The translations under genes and the position numbers were made by a program. This document shows, piece by piece, positions 1-7,970 of a DNA stretch of 33,123 nucleotides. Each line of letters starts with the position of its first letter. Position 1 is the first letter of the stretch. A model generated the notes under the pieces. It did no database searches, was not told the origin of the DNA, and saw nothing but the letters and a program-made list of their open reading frames with translations. Origin of the DNA: Peptoniphilaceae bacterium (GTDB taxonomy: Bacteria > Bacillota > Clostridia > Tissierellales > Peptoniphilaceae); assembly GCA_030152565.1 (NCBI GenBank), contig JASLJE010000041.1, positions 1 to 33,123 of the forward strand, given 5' to 3'.

Positions 1-33
1 ATTGTCAAGTATATTTGACTTTTTAGGACAAAA

Positions 34-67
34 GAAAAAAGCGCTTAAACCTGTAAGTTTAGCGCTT
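34..67 (-). terminator. Rho-independent terminator of tRNA-Lys
   Basis: On the minus strand, arms AAAGCGCT-AAAC and GTTT-A-AGCGCTTT form a 12-bp stem with one bulged A around a 6-nt loop, followed by a T-rich run (complement of 31-40). It starts four bases past the encoded CCA end of the tRNA. Confidence 0.85.
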
Positions 68-71
68 TGCT

Positions 72-147
72 TGGTGCTCCGTCAGGGATTCGAACCCTGG
101 ACCCACTGATTAAGAGTCAGTTGCTCTACCACCTGAGCTAACGGAAC
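72..147 (-). tRNA. tRNA-Lys (anticodon CUU)
   Basis: A full 76-nt cloverleaf on the minus strand. The acceptor arm GTTCCGT pairs with ACGGAGC (one G-T pair), the T-loop is TTCGAAT, the D-arm contains AGGTGGTAGA, and the anticodon loop CTCTTAA gives anticodon CTT, reading the AAG lysine codon. The 3' CCA is encoded. It is a single-gene transcription unit with its own promoter and terminator. Confidence 0.97.
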
Positions 148-167
148 TTGTCTCATCAACAATATTG

Positions 168-196
168 ATTATACTACTATAAAAAATAAATGTCAA
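168..196 (-). promoter_or_regulatory. Consensus sigma-A promoter for tRNA-Lys
   Basis: The minus strand reads TTGACA (191-196), a 17-nt spacer, then TATAAT (168-173): a perfect match to both hexamers at ideal spacing, about 20 bases upstream of the mature tRNA 5' end. This is the best promoter in the window and fits a strongly expressed stable RNA. Confidence 0.92.
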
Positions 197-207
197 CTAA
201 TTTTATA

Positions 208-240
208 AGAAAGTTTAGGAAATTAATCCTAAACTTTTCT
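208..240 (-). terminator. Terminator downstream of mnmA
   Basis: Minus-strand stem AGTTTAGGA / TCCTAAACT, extended by AGAAA/TTTCT, with a 6-nt loop, directly after the mnmA stop. The tail (TTATAAAATT) is weaker than usual. It separates the long cdaA-mnmA unit from the tRNA promoter. Confidence 0.7.
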
Positions 241-243
241 TAC

Positions 244-1311
244 CTATTTATAGTCGACTATAAAGCCCCCGCCAACTACTATGTCTCCATCATAAAATAC
301 TGCTGATTGTCCCTTTGCCGGTCCTCTTACAGGAGAGTCAAATTTAATTTCAATAGTATCCTCATCTAACATTTTTATCTTTGCTGGATATTCTATCATG
401 CTGTGCCTAATTTTTGTAGTAACTTCCATTTCCCCTTCAAAACTATCAAAAGGTATTAGGTTTAGATCCTTAACTATAACAGTCGTCTTCATTATAGAAT
501 CGACGTCAGAGACAGTTATTTCATTGTTCTTAGGGTTTATGTTGGATACAAAGACCCTTTCCCCTGTAGCGATTCCTAGGCCTCTTCTTTGGCCTACTGT
601 ATAGTGGATGATCCCCTTGTGTTGGCCCAATACATTTCCTTCTTCATCAACAAAGTTTCCTGGTGATGCAGCATCTGGGTTCATTCTTAAGATAAATGAT
701 CCATGGTCTTCATGTTGAACAAAACAAATTTCTTCTGAGTCCTTCTTACCTGCAATCTCCAACTTCATTTCTTTACCTATTTCCCTTACTTGATCCTTAG
801 TATAATAACCTAAAGGCATTAGGGCTCTAGATAGGGCATCTTGATTTAATCTATATAAGAAATAAGTTTGGTCCTTCTTATTATCTACTGCTCTTTTTAA
901 TAAGTATCTTCCAGTTTCTTCATCCTTTTCTATCTTGGCATAGTGACCTGTTGCAACATAATCACAACCTTCATCAATAGCTAGATCTAAAAACTTTCCA
1001 AACTTAATTTGTTTATTACATACAATACAAGGATTTGGTGTAGTTCCTTGTTCATAGGCCTCAACAAAGTAGGATATGATTTGTCTATTAAACTCATCTT
1101 TAAAATCCACTTCCATATGGTCTATATTAAAAGCATTGGCTACCTTCTTTGCATCAGAAATAGATTCTGGCAAATGATTGTGCTTTACTATCTTGTCATC
1201 TGTCAATTTCATTGTAGCACCCAATACGTCATAGCCTTCATCTTGTAAAAGCTTTACTGCTATCGAGCTGTCTACTCCCCCGCTCATTCCTAATAATACT
1301 TTTTTTGTCAT
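244..1311 (-). CDS. mnmA: tRNA-specific 2-thiouridylase MnmA
   Basis: MnmA activates the C2 oxygen of wobble uridine U34 in tRNA Lys, Glu and Gln with ATP and replaces it with sulfur delivered as a persulfide. The 355-residue protein has the N-terminal PP-loop SGGVDSS (residues 10-16), the first catalytic cysteine in TPNPC (Cys95), the HYA motif near 123 and the second cysteine in SEEICF (Cys196). Length is normal for the family (about 360). The ATG follows the rae1 stop with no intervening base, so it is the last gene of a translationally packed cdaA-to-mnmA unit. No IscS-type cysteine desulfurase, often an mnmA neighbour, is in the window. The nearby tRNA-Lys has anticodon CUU and is not itself a substrate, because its wobble base is C. 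Confidence 0.97.
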   Translation of the reverse strand: MTKKVLLGMSGGVDSSIAVKLLQDEGYDVLGATMKLTDDKIVKHNHLPESISDAKKVANAFNIDHMEVDFKDEFNRQIISYFVEAYEQGTTPNPCIVCNKQIKFGKFLDLAIDEGCDYVATGHYAKIEKDEETGRYLLKRAVDNKKDQTYFLYRLNQDALSRALMPLGYYTKDQVREIGKEMKLEIAGKKDSEEICFVQHEDHGSFILRMNPDAASPGNFVDEEGNVLGQHKGIIHYTVGQRRGLGIATGERVFVSNINPKNNEITVSDVDSIMKTTVIVKDLNLIPFDSFEGEMEVTTKIRHSMIEYPAKIKMLDEDTIEIKFDSPVRGPAKGQSAVFYDGDIVVGGGFIVDYK

Positions 1312-1845
1312 TTATTTATCCTCTTTCAAAATCCTTTCAAACTTTTCTAGTTTTTTTATTTGTTCATCATCTAACTGAACAATGTTTTTATTTCTTTTGG
1401 AATATTGTTTTTTATTCCTTCTTAACGTGGAGGATTTTTTCTGATTATATTCTAACAATAATTCATTTGCAGAAATTCTAGTGGCACCTCTGCCTAAAAT
1501 TATGCTCTGTATTATTGAATCCGAAGAAGCTACCCTGTATTCCTGATATTTTTTCTTATTGGATACGAGTTTTTCAATATAGTTATCGGCTAGTTCATCC
1601 TCTTCAGTATAAACTACCTCTATACCCTTCCTCTTAATGATCGTTCTTACCGACCCCTCTTTTTTGTACGAGTCAAATACAACTATTATTTTTTCATCGG
1701 ACAAGCTCCTAAACTCAGACATATAGTCTATTAGTTTCTCCCTAGCATCATCCAATGATAAATTCTTTAGCTCATTTAAATCGTCCCAGCTGTTTATTAT
1801 ATTGTAGCCGTCTACTACTAAATACTTCTCTTTATAGTTTGACAT
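1312..1845 (-). CDS. rae1: NYN-domain ribosome-associated endoribonuclease Rae1 (YacP family)
   Basis: 177 residues, the usual size for YacP/Rae1, which in Bacillus subtilis enters the ribosomal A site and cleaves mRNA during translation. The PIN-like NYN fold is indicated by VVDGYNIINSW near the start (Asp12 as first acidic metal ligand), VVFDSYKKEG in the middle, EDELADNYIEKLV, and the late VASSDSIIQ acidic site, followed by a lysine/arginine-rich tail suited to RNA binding. The ATG overlaps the end of rlmB by 14 bases and the stop abuts mnmA. Its position after gltX-cysS-rlmB matches the B. subtilis yac region. Function is assigned by homology and synteny. Confidence 0.92.
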   Translation of the reverse strand: MSNYKEKYLVVDGYNIINSWDDLNELKNLSLDDAREKLIDYMSEFRSLSDEKIIVVFDSYKKEGSVRTIIKRKGIEVVYTEEDELADNYIEKLVSNKKKYQEYRVASSDSIIQSIILGRGATRISANELLLEYNQKKSSTLRRNKKQYSKRNKNIVQLDDEQIKKLEKFERILKEDK

Positions 1846-2569
1846 TTCTACTTCTTAATACTTCATATATTAAGATAGCAGCTGAAGTTGAAGCATTTAA
1901 TGATTCGGTCTTGCCCAGCATAGGTATGGTAACCAGCTGGTCACAATTCTTTTTAACAAGACTAGATATGCCCTGGCCTTCATTACCAATAACTAGGCCT
2001 ACAGGTCCACTATAGTCTATATCTGTATATTTTTGACTAGACCTTCCATCTGCTCCATAAATCCAATAGCCTTCTGACTTTAATCTCTCAATACTCTGAT
2101 TGATATTAGTCACCTTACAAACCTTCATATAGCTTGTAGCACCTGCTGATGTTTTATGGACTGTTGCATTTACAGTTGCAGATCTTCTCTTAGGTATAAT
2201 TACCCCGTCTGCTCCTGCTGCTTCAGCTGTTCTAATAATTGCTCCTAAATTATGAGGGTCCGTAATTTGGTCTAAGATAATTATTAGGGGATCAGTTTTT
2301 CCTTTTGCCTTATCTATTATTTCATCCAGGGAATAATAGCTGTATTCACTGGCTAAAAGGCAGACTCCTTGATGATTTCTTCCTTCAGACATCTCGTCTA
2401 ATTTTCTCTTATCTACTTCAACAACCACTAGTTTTTGTTGACTAGCCATGGCTAGTATCTTTTTTATGGATCCCTTTAGGTCTCCTTTTTGCACATATAA
2501 CTTGTCTACTTCCTTATCAGTAGACAGGTATTCTATGACTGCATTTCTTCCAACTATATATTCTGACAT
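1832..2569 (-). CDS. rlmB: 23S rRNA (guanosine-2'-O-)-methyltransferase RlmB family (SpoU/TrmH)
   Basis: SPOUT-class methyltransferase that 2'-O-methylates 23S rRNA (G2251 in E. coli) using SAM. The N-terminal substrate-binding domain begins with the typical VGRNAVIEYL. The three SPOUT motifs are present: DPHNLGAIIRTAEAAGADG, VIGNEGQGIS and IPMLGKTESLNAS, which builds the trefoil knot. The open frame extends to an ATG at 2581, but a GGAGG at 2575-2579 lies inside those extra four codons and sits six bases before the ATG at 2569, so that ATG is the likely start (245 residues). It lies between cysS (23 bases upstream) and rae1 (14-base overlap). Family call is firm; the exact target nucleotide is inferred. 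Confidence 0.93.
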   Translation of the reverse strand: MSEYIVGRNAVIEYLSTDKEVDKLYVQKGDLKGSIKKILAMASQQKLVVVEVDKRKLDEMSEGRNHQGVCLLASEYSYYSLDEIIDKAKGKTDPLIIILDQITDPHNLGAIIRTAEAAGADGVIIPKRRSATVNATVHKTSAGATSYMKVCKVTNINQSIERLKSEGYWIYGADGRSSQKYTDIDYSGPVGLVIGNEGQGISSLVKKNCDQLVTIPMLGKTESLNASTSAAILIYEVLRSRNVKL

Positions 2570-2592
2570 AATAACCTCCATACTAAAGGTTG

Positions 2593-3996
2593 TTATTTAA
2601 CTCGATTCCAAACAACGCCAGTTGAAGTATCCTTTAGCTCTATACCTTTTTCCTTTAATAAATCTCTTATTTCATCGGCTCTTTGCCAATTTTTATCTTT
2701 TCTTGCCTGTGTTCTTTCTTCTATTAATCTTTCTATTTCTTCATCTACTATTTCATCGTCCTTATAGGCGATTCCTAAAATATCTGAAAGAAGTAAAAAT
2801 TCCTTAAGACTTTCTTCTAAAACCCTCTTGGATGTCTTCTCGCTTATGCTTGAATTAAGTAGCCTCGACATATCAAATATATAGGCTAAAGCCTTAGCTG
2901 TATTTAAATCGTCATCCATGGCCTCTTCAAACTTAGGCCTAAAGGACCTAATCTCTTCTAGAAGCTTTTCATCTTCCTCGCTCATCTCATCCACACTTGA
3001 GTTTTCTATTAGTCTTTCCATTAATTTTCTAACATTGTTCAACCTGTCATAGGCCCTTTGCATTTGCTCCATAGCCTCTACAGAAAAATCGATTTGACTT
3101 CTATAGTGGGCTGATATCAACCACATTCTCACTATCATAAGATCAAATTTCTTTTCTATATCATGTAGGGTAAAGAAATTACCCTTGGATTTGGCCATTT
3201 TTTCCCTGTTTACAGTTATCATGGCATTGTGCATCCAATAGTTGGCAAAGGACTTGTCGTGAAGCGTTTCTGATTGGGCTATCTCATTTTCATGGTGGGG
3301 AAATTGTAAGTCTTCTCCTCCCCCATGAATGTCTATAGTTTCTCCCAAGGTACACTTGGCCATAACTGAACACTCTATGTGCCAACCTGGTCTTCCTTTG
3401 CCCCAAGGACTATCCCAAGCAGGTTCATCAGGTGACTTTTGCTTTTTCCAAAGGGCAAAGTCCATAGGATCCTTCTTGTTGTCATTGACATCAACTCTAG
3501 AACCTACCTCCAAGTCCTCAATTGACTTTCTAGATAGTTTTCCATAGTTTTTAGCCTTGGATATATTAAAGTATACTGAATCTGAAGAATCATAGGCAGC
3601 ACTCTTGTCTTCAAGGTCTGCTATAAAGGAAATCATATCCTCTATATGCTCAGTTGCCTTAGGGTGGTGGATGGCCTTGTCATCCACATTTAATCCCCTG
3701 GCATTTTCCCTGAAAGCCCCTATATATTTTTCAGATATTTCTTTAAAATCAACATTTTCCTTTTGGGCACGGTTGATAATCTTATCGTCAATATCTGTAA
3801 AGTTCATGACAAAATCTACTTGGTTTCCCTTGTATTCCAGGTATCTTCTAAAAGTATCAAATACAACTAATGGTCTGGCATTTCCTATATGAATATAGTC
3901 ATATACAGTTGGACCACAAACATACATTTTTACCTTGTTTTTTTCTATGGTTTTAAAATCTTCTTTTTTTCTCGTTAGCGTATTATAAACTTTCAT
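2593..3996 (-). CDS. cysS: Cysteinyl-tRNA synthetase
   Basis: Class I synthetase that charges tRNA-Cys. The 467-residue protein has CGPTVYD with zinc ligand Cys27, the HIGN signature (36-39), further zinc ligands at Cys209 (WHIECS), His234 and Glu238 (FPHHENE), and KMAKSK (266-271), the KMSKS loop. The C-terminal helical domain ends with a lysine-rich tail. The start is set by AGGTGA just upstream; the gltX TAG stop overlaps this ribosome binding site, leaving 7 bases between the genes. Gene order gltX-cysS-rlmB-rae1 is as in Bacillus, but mrnC (mini-RNase III), normally between cysS and rlmB, and cysE are missing here. Confidence 0.97.
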   Translation of the reverse strand: MKVYNTLTRKKEDFKTIEKNKVKMYVCGPTVYDYIHIGNARPLVVFDTFRRYLEYKGNQVDFVMNFTDIDDKIINRAQKENVDFKEISEKYIGAFRENARGLNVDDKAIHHPKATEHIEDMISFIADLEDKSAAYDSSDSVYFNISKAKNYGKLSRKSIEDLEVGSRVDVNDNKKDPMDFALWKKQKSPDEPAWDSPWGKGRPGWHIECSVMAKCTLGETIDIHGGGEDLQFPHHENEIAQSETLHDKSFANYWMHNAMITVNREKMAKSKGNFFTLHDIEKKFDLMIVRMWLISAHYRSQIDFSVEAMEQMQRAYDRLNNVRKLMERLIENSSVDEMSEEDEKLLEEIRSFRPKFEEAMDDDLNTAKALAYIFDMSRLLNSSISEKTSKRVLEESLKEFLLLSDILGIAYKDDEIVDEEIERLIEERTQARKDKNWQRADEIRDLLKEKGIELKDTSTGVVWNRVK

Positions 3997-4003
3997 ATCT
4001 CAC

Positions 4004-5482
4004 CTAAAAATTTTCTAATACATAGTTTATTCTATTAAGCATTTCATCCTTACCTAATAAAACAAATGTATTCTTAAGGTCTGGACCATGAACAGCTCCT
4101 GTCAAGGCTGATCTAACTGCAAACCATAATGGTTTACCCTTGATGCCTGATGATTTTTGAACAGTTTTCATAATTGTTTGAGCAAGCTCATCGTCTATAC
4201 CATTTTCTTCAATTTCTTTTTTGAATGCTTCTAGAACAAGTTTTGATTCTTCTGCTTTTAAAGCTTCCTTAGCTTCTTCTTCAAAGAATCCTTCTTCAGA
4301 AACATCCCTATATAATAATTTTGCTTCTTCAACTATTTCTGAGTATTTGTCTATAGCAGTCTTAAAAGTTTCAGCTAGTTTTAACATGTAGTCTTCACTT
4401 ACGTCTTCTTTAATATAGCCTGCTTCAACTAGGAAAGGTTTAATTTCCTTAGCTATTTCTTCATCAGCTAATTCTCTTAAATAGTGACCATTTACCCAGT
4501 CAAGTTTTTTAACGTCAAAGGTTCCACCTGTTTTTGAAACCCTGTCAAAGCTAAATTGTTCTATTAAGTCTTCTTTTGATAATATTTCTTCATTTGTAGC
4601 TGGTGACCAACCTACTAGTGCTATATAGTTGATTAGAGCATCCTTTATATATCCTTTTTGTACAAAGTCCTCTACAGCAACGTCAGCCTTTCTCTTTGAT
4701 AACTTCTTACCATCTTCACCTAAAACTGTTGGTAGGTGAACATAGGTAGGTGCTTGCCAACCAAATGCTTCATATAAATAAACGTGTTTTGGAGTAGATG
4801 ATATCCATTCGTCTCCTCTTACAACGTGAGTTATTCCCATTAAGTGGTCATCCACAACTACAGCAAAGTGGTAGGTTGGGAAACCATCTGATTTGATTAA
4901 AACTTGGTCATCCATGTCATTAGTATTTATAGAGATTTTACCCTTGATTAAATCATTAAACTCAATGTCCTTATTAGCAGGTAACTTTAGTCTAACAACA
5001 TATTTTTCTCCATTGGCAATTCTTGTTTTAGCGTCTTCAGTTGTAAGCCCCCTACATAAACCATCATACTTAGGCATTAAACCATCAGCTTTTTGTTGTT
5101 CTCTCAAATTGTCAATTCTATCTTGACTACAGAAACAGTAATAAGCCTTTCCTTCTTCGATTAGTTGATCTATATATTTATCATATATACCAGCCTCAAC
5201 CCTATCTGATTGGATATAAGGTCCAAAATCACCTTTTTCTACGATTTTTCCGTCTTCTACATAAACTCCCTCATCGTATTCTAGGCCTGCCCAGTTCATT
5301 ACATTTATTAGGTTCTCTAAAGCCCCATCCACAAGTCTTGTTCTATCTGTATCTTCTATTCTCAAGATAAATTTACCCTTGTTGTTTCTGGCAAATAAAT
5401 AGTTGTATAGGGCAGTTCTCAAACCACCTATATGAACATATCCTGTTGGACTTGGTGCAAATCTTACTCTTACTTCTGACAT
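4004..5482 (-). CDS. gltX: Glutamyl-tRNA synthetase
   Basis: Class I synthetase of 492 residues. RFAPSPTGYVHIGGLRTAL at the N-terminus holds the HIGH-type motif (17-20), and KKLSKRK (259-265) is the KMSKS loop. RIEDTDRTR (41-49) is the glutamate-binding segment. A CFC pair at 116-118 with Cys143 lies in the region that binds zinc in some bacterial GluRS. A start with GGAGG directly upstream is clear. It begins 11 bases after cdaR and ends 7 bases before cysS, so it sits inside one unit. In Firmicutes without glutaminyl-tRNA synthetase this enzyme is often non-discriminating and also charges tRNA-Gln; the sequence alone does not settle that here. Confidence 0.97.
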   Translation of the reverse strand: MSEVRVRFAPSPTGYVHIGGLRTALYNYLFARNNKGKFILRIEDTDRTRLVDGALENLINVMNWAGLEYDEGVYVEDGKIVEKGDFGPYIQSDRVEAGIYDKYIDQLIEEGKAYYCFCSQDRIDNLREQQKADGLMPKYDGLCRGLTTEDAKTRIANGEKYVVRLKLPANKDIEFNDLIKGKISINTNDMDDQVLIKSDGFPTYHFAVVVDDHLMGITHVVRGDEWISSTPKHVYLYEAFGWQAPTYVHLPTVLGEDGKKLSKRKADVAVEDFVQKGYIKDALINYIALVGWSPATNEEILSKEDLIEQFSFDRVSKTGGTFDVKKLDWVNGHYLRELADEEIAKEIKPFLVEAGYIKEDVSEDYMLKLAETFKTAIDKYSEIVEEAKLLYRDVSEEGFFEEEAKEALKAEESKLVLEAFKKEIEENGIDDELAQTIMKTVQKSSGIKGKPLWFAVRSALTGAVHGPDLKNTFVLLGKDEMLNRINYVLENF

Positions 5483-5493
5483 AATTCCCTCCG

Positions 5494-6690
5494 TTATTTT
5501 TCTATTATCTTCAATCTGATGTCTTCCACATTCACAACCCTTATCTTATCACTTTTTACGCTAGGTGTTAATGTGTAGTCACCAGGAATTTTATTTTTCA
5601 TATCCACTGATACACTAAGGTCTGATATCTTTAGGTTTTTTATATCCTCTTCATAGCCCTTTAGTCTTACCTTAAACTTATCCTTGGTTATAAATTCTAC
5701 CTTGCTTTCTTCGCTTAGATTTTTCATGATAATACTAGATAGGGGGATTTCCATCTCCTTATCTTCCATCTTATCTATTTCGATGTTCGCCTTAATGTCT
5801 ATCTTATCACTGGCTAGTAGTATATTATCAGGTAATTTAAGCTTAATGTCAATTATTTTATTTTCCTTGATTTTACTTAAATCAATATTTTCTGTTTCTA
5901 AAAATTCTACCTTGTCAACTTCCTTAACATTTCCCTTTATATAAACCTTGTTTGGAATAATAGATATATTCTTTAATCTTATATCCTCATCCAGGTCATT
6001 TACTGTGGCCGGTTTAATGTCTACTTCCTTCATCTCTAAAACAGTAGCATTTAGGTTTACAAAGTTTTGTCCCAAGTCTAAATCATTTACAAACTTATTG
6101 TTTTTATCCACCGGGTAAACATTAACATTTGTAACTATACTATTGTTAAGTCCCTCCAGGTCAAATTCTGCCACAATTTTTTCCACGCTTTCCATGATAG
6201 ACCTTGGTCCTATAGCAGTTATCTTTTCAGGTGAAGAAACTATGCTTTCTAAAATATAGTTTTCTCCCAACTCACCCTTGTTTTCTATAATTACAGGGAA
6301 ATCCTTTTTAATTATTTTTTGTATATCCAAATCCATGGTCATAGGAGCATTGGCCAGGCTTACTCCATCTGGAAATTCATATTTCATCTTTACCAGGTGG
6401 GTTCCCTCATTAAAATTATCCACATCAGCTATTACCCTAATATGGGATGAGGTTATATTAAGTATCTGGTTTCTCTTGCCCTTAACCGTTACATCTGTAT
6501 ATTTTTTATAGTCATTCATCAATACCAGGCCTCTATCATCTAGCTTTTCTGAATTCTCTATGGTGATAGGTACATTGTATAGGGTTGTTTTAATAGTTGG
6601 ATTCTCACTTCCAATTACAAAGGACCAAAGAATAATGGCCAATATCAATGAAACTAGTTTGGCAGCCCAATTATTTTTTAATTGCTTCAT
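5494..6690 (-). CDS. cdaR: CdaR, YbbR-domain regulator of diadenylate cyclase
   Basis: CdaR is a membrane-anchored protein with extracellular YbbR repeats that binds and modulates CdaA. The 398 residues begin with a short cytoplasmic stretch (KQLKNNWAAK), one hydrophobic anchor at about 11-27 (LVSLILAIILWSFVI), then a long soluble region rich in beta strands with recurring YbbR-like phrases such as VTVKGKRNQI, ITAIGPRSIME, VYIKGNVKEV and VRLKGYEEDI, which suggests four repeats. The ATG lies inside the end of cdaA (20-base overlap) with GGAGGATTAA as ribosome binding site, implying translational coupling. The usual third partner glmM is not adjacent; gltX follows instead. Confidence 0.92.
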   Translation of the reverse strand: MKQLKNNWAAKLVSLILAIILWSFVIGSENPTIKTTLYNVPITIENSEKLDDRGLVLMNDYKKYTDVTVKGKRNQILNITSSHIRVIADVDNFNEGTHLVKMKYEFPDGVSLANAPMTMDLDIQKIIKKDFPVIIENKGELGENYILESIVSSPEKITAIGPRSIMESVEKIVAEFDLEGLNNSIVTNVNVYPVDKNNKFVNDLDLGQNFVNLNATVLEMKEVDIKPATVNDLDEDIRLKNISIIPNKVYIKGNVKEVDKVEFLETENIDLSKIKENKIIDIKLKLPDNILLASDKIDIKANIEIDKMEDKEMEIPLSSIIMKNLSEESKVEFITKDKFKVRLKGYEEDIKNLKISDLSVSVDMKNKIPGDYTLTPSVKSDKIRVVNVEDIRLKIIEK

Positions 6691-7507
6691 TTAATCCTCC
6701 ATCTATTTCATCTTTTCTATCCTCTTCTCCTAAAAAGACCTTGTAAAGCATGCCCCTAAGGGTTTCTGTATCCACATGCCTTGATATATTACTGTTTTGA
6801 GCTGTGGAAATTATACCTGTCTCTTCAGATACAATGATTACAAAAGCATCACTTTTTTCCGTTATACCTATGGCAGCCCTATGTCTGGTTCCCAACTCCT
6901 TTGAAAGGTTCATATTGGATGTAAGGGGTAAAAAGCAGCCAGCAGCCACTATCTTATCGTCCTTGATAATAACAGCTCCATCGTGAAGAGGGGTATTGGG
7001 TATAAATAAGTTTATCAATAACTCACTGGATACCAAACCGTTAATATAGGTACCTGTCTCAGCTATATCTGAAAGTCCAACATTCCTTTCCACCACAATT
7101 AGGGCTCCTATTTTCTGCCTTGCAAGAGAAGCCACCGCATTGGTTATTTCATCAGCCTTATATGTAGACTGTTCGCCCTTAATTTTTACAATATTAGTCA
7201 ACCATTTATTAGATCTACCTAGTTTTTCAAAAGCCCTTCTTAGCTCTGGTTGGAAAACTACAATAACCAACACAATACCTACTGTAAATAAATTGTTAAT
7301 AACCCAATTTAAGGTATAGAGATTAAAGGCAGAACTTATCTTTGAAAATATCAATATTATAAATAGTCCCTTTAATAATTGTTCAGCCCTGGTCTCCTTA
7401 ACCAGCATTATCAATTTATAAATAATAAAGGTTATGGCCAGAATATCAACAATATCAGCTATCCTTATGGTAGATATTAGAGTGGTTAGTTCATTCCAAA
7501 ATTTCAC
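6671..7507 (-). CDS. cdaA: Diadenylate cyclase CdaA (membrane DAC)
   Basis: Makes cyclic di-AMP from two ATP at the membrane; in Firmicutes c-di-AMP controls potassium, osmolyte and cell-wall homeostasis. The 278-residue protein has three N-terminal membrane segments (about 15-36, 45-57, 67-86) and the DisA_N catalytic domain, with DGA at 176-178 and RHR at 208-210 both intact. Translation appears to start at a GTG (7505-7507) preceded by AAGGTGATT; no in-frame ATG gives the full N-terminus. It is the first gene of the cdaA-cdaR-gltX-cysS-rlmB-rae1-mnmA run, after the ptsH terminator. An AT-rich extended -10 (TATGTTAAAAT near 7530-7540) may drive it, but no good -35 is visible. Confidence 0.95.
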   Translation of the reverse strand: MKFWNELTTLISTIRIADIVDILAITFIIYKLIMLVKETRAEQLLKGLFIILIFSKISSAFNLYTLNWVINNLFTVGIVLVIVVFQPELRRAFEKLGRSNKWLTNIVKIKGEQSTYKADEITNAVASLARQKIGALIVVERNVGLSDIAETGTYINGLVSSELLINLFIPNTPLHDGAVIIKDDKIVAAGCFLPLTSNMNLSKELGTRHRAAIGITEKSDAFVIIVSEETGIISTAQNSNISRHVDTETLRGMLYKVFLGEEDRKDEIDGGLNEAIKK

Positions 7508-7550
7508 CTAATCACCTTCTTCCTATCATCTCATTTTAACATATTTTATT

Positions 7551-7582
7551 AAAATAAAAAAATAAAGCTGGTTAACCAGCTT
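7551..7582 (-). terminator. Terminator of ptsH
   Basis: The palindrome AAGCTGGTTAACCAGCTT (7565-7582) forms a 7-bp stem with a TTAA loop, and on the minus strand it is followed by TATTTTTTTATTTT. It starts six bases after the ptsH stop. Confidence 0.9.
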
Positions 7583-7588
7583 ATAATT

Positions 7589-7855
7589 TTAATATTCTTT
7601 TAATTTGTTAGTAATTATATCAATAAGGGCATTAACTGCTTCTTCTTCGTCATCTCCATAGGCTTTAATAGTAATCTCTTCCCCTTTAGATGCTCCCATG
7701 CTAAGAATCCCCATTATTGATTTTCCATTATATGTTTTGTTATCTTTAATAACTTCTATATCAGAAGAATATTTAACTGCTTCTTGAATAAACAACGAGG
7801 CAGGTCTTGCATGTAAACCTACTTCATTAGTTAATTTTACTTTAGCTTCATACAT
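7589..7855 (-). CDS. ptsH: Phosphocarrier protein HPr
   Basis: HPr passes phosphate from enzyme I to sugar-specific EIIA proteins. The 88 residues match the family length. GLHARPAS places the phosphorylated His at position 15, and KSIMGILSMG places the regulatory Ser at 46, the target of HPr kinase in low-GC Gram-positives, so this is true HPr and not the His-less paralogue Crh. It stands alone, with its own promoter and terminator, away from a ptsI gene, which differs from the common ptsHI operon. Alternatives such as a dedicated fructose-PTS HPr domain are less likely given the free-standing size and the Ser46 site. Confidence 0.96.
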   Translation of the reverse strand: MYEAKVKLTNEVGLHARPASLFIQEAVKYSSDIEVIKDNKTYNGKSIMGILSMGASKGEEITIKAYGDDEEEAVNALIDIITNKLKEY

Positions 7856-7895
7856 GATTTTTCATCTCCCTTCACTAATCTATGTGTATATGTTA

Positions 7896-7924
7896 ATTAT
7901 ATCATAATGTACTGCTTATTCCAA
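7896..7924 (-). promoter_or_regulatory. Sigma-A promoter for ptsH
   Basis: Minus strand TTGGAA (7919-7924), 17-nt spacer, TATAAT (7896-7901) with an upstream TG (TGATATAAT). It lies 40 bases before the ptsH ATG, just after the ferritin terminator. Confidence 0.8.
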
Positions 7925-7943
7925 TGAAAAGGTTTTCTTGGTC

Positions 7944-7967
7944 ATAAAAAAAAGGGGTTGCCCCCTT
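7944..7967 (-). terminator. Terminator of the ferritin gene
   Basis: Stem AAGGGG / CCCCTT closed by a GCAA (GNRA) tetraloop and followed by eight T on the minus strand, immediately after the ferritin stop. Confidence 0.9.
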
Positions 7968-7970
7968 CTC

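Noticed and set aside
5494..7507. A glmM gene expected after cdaR
   Set aside because: The next frame is clearly gltX; no phosphoglucosamine mutase sequence is visible in the window.
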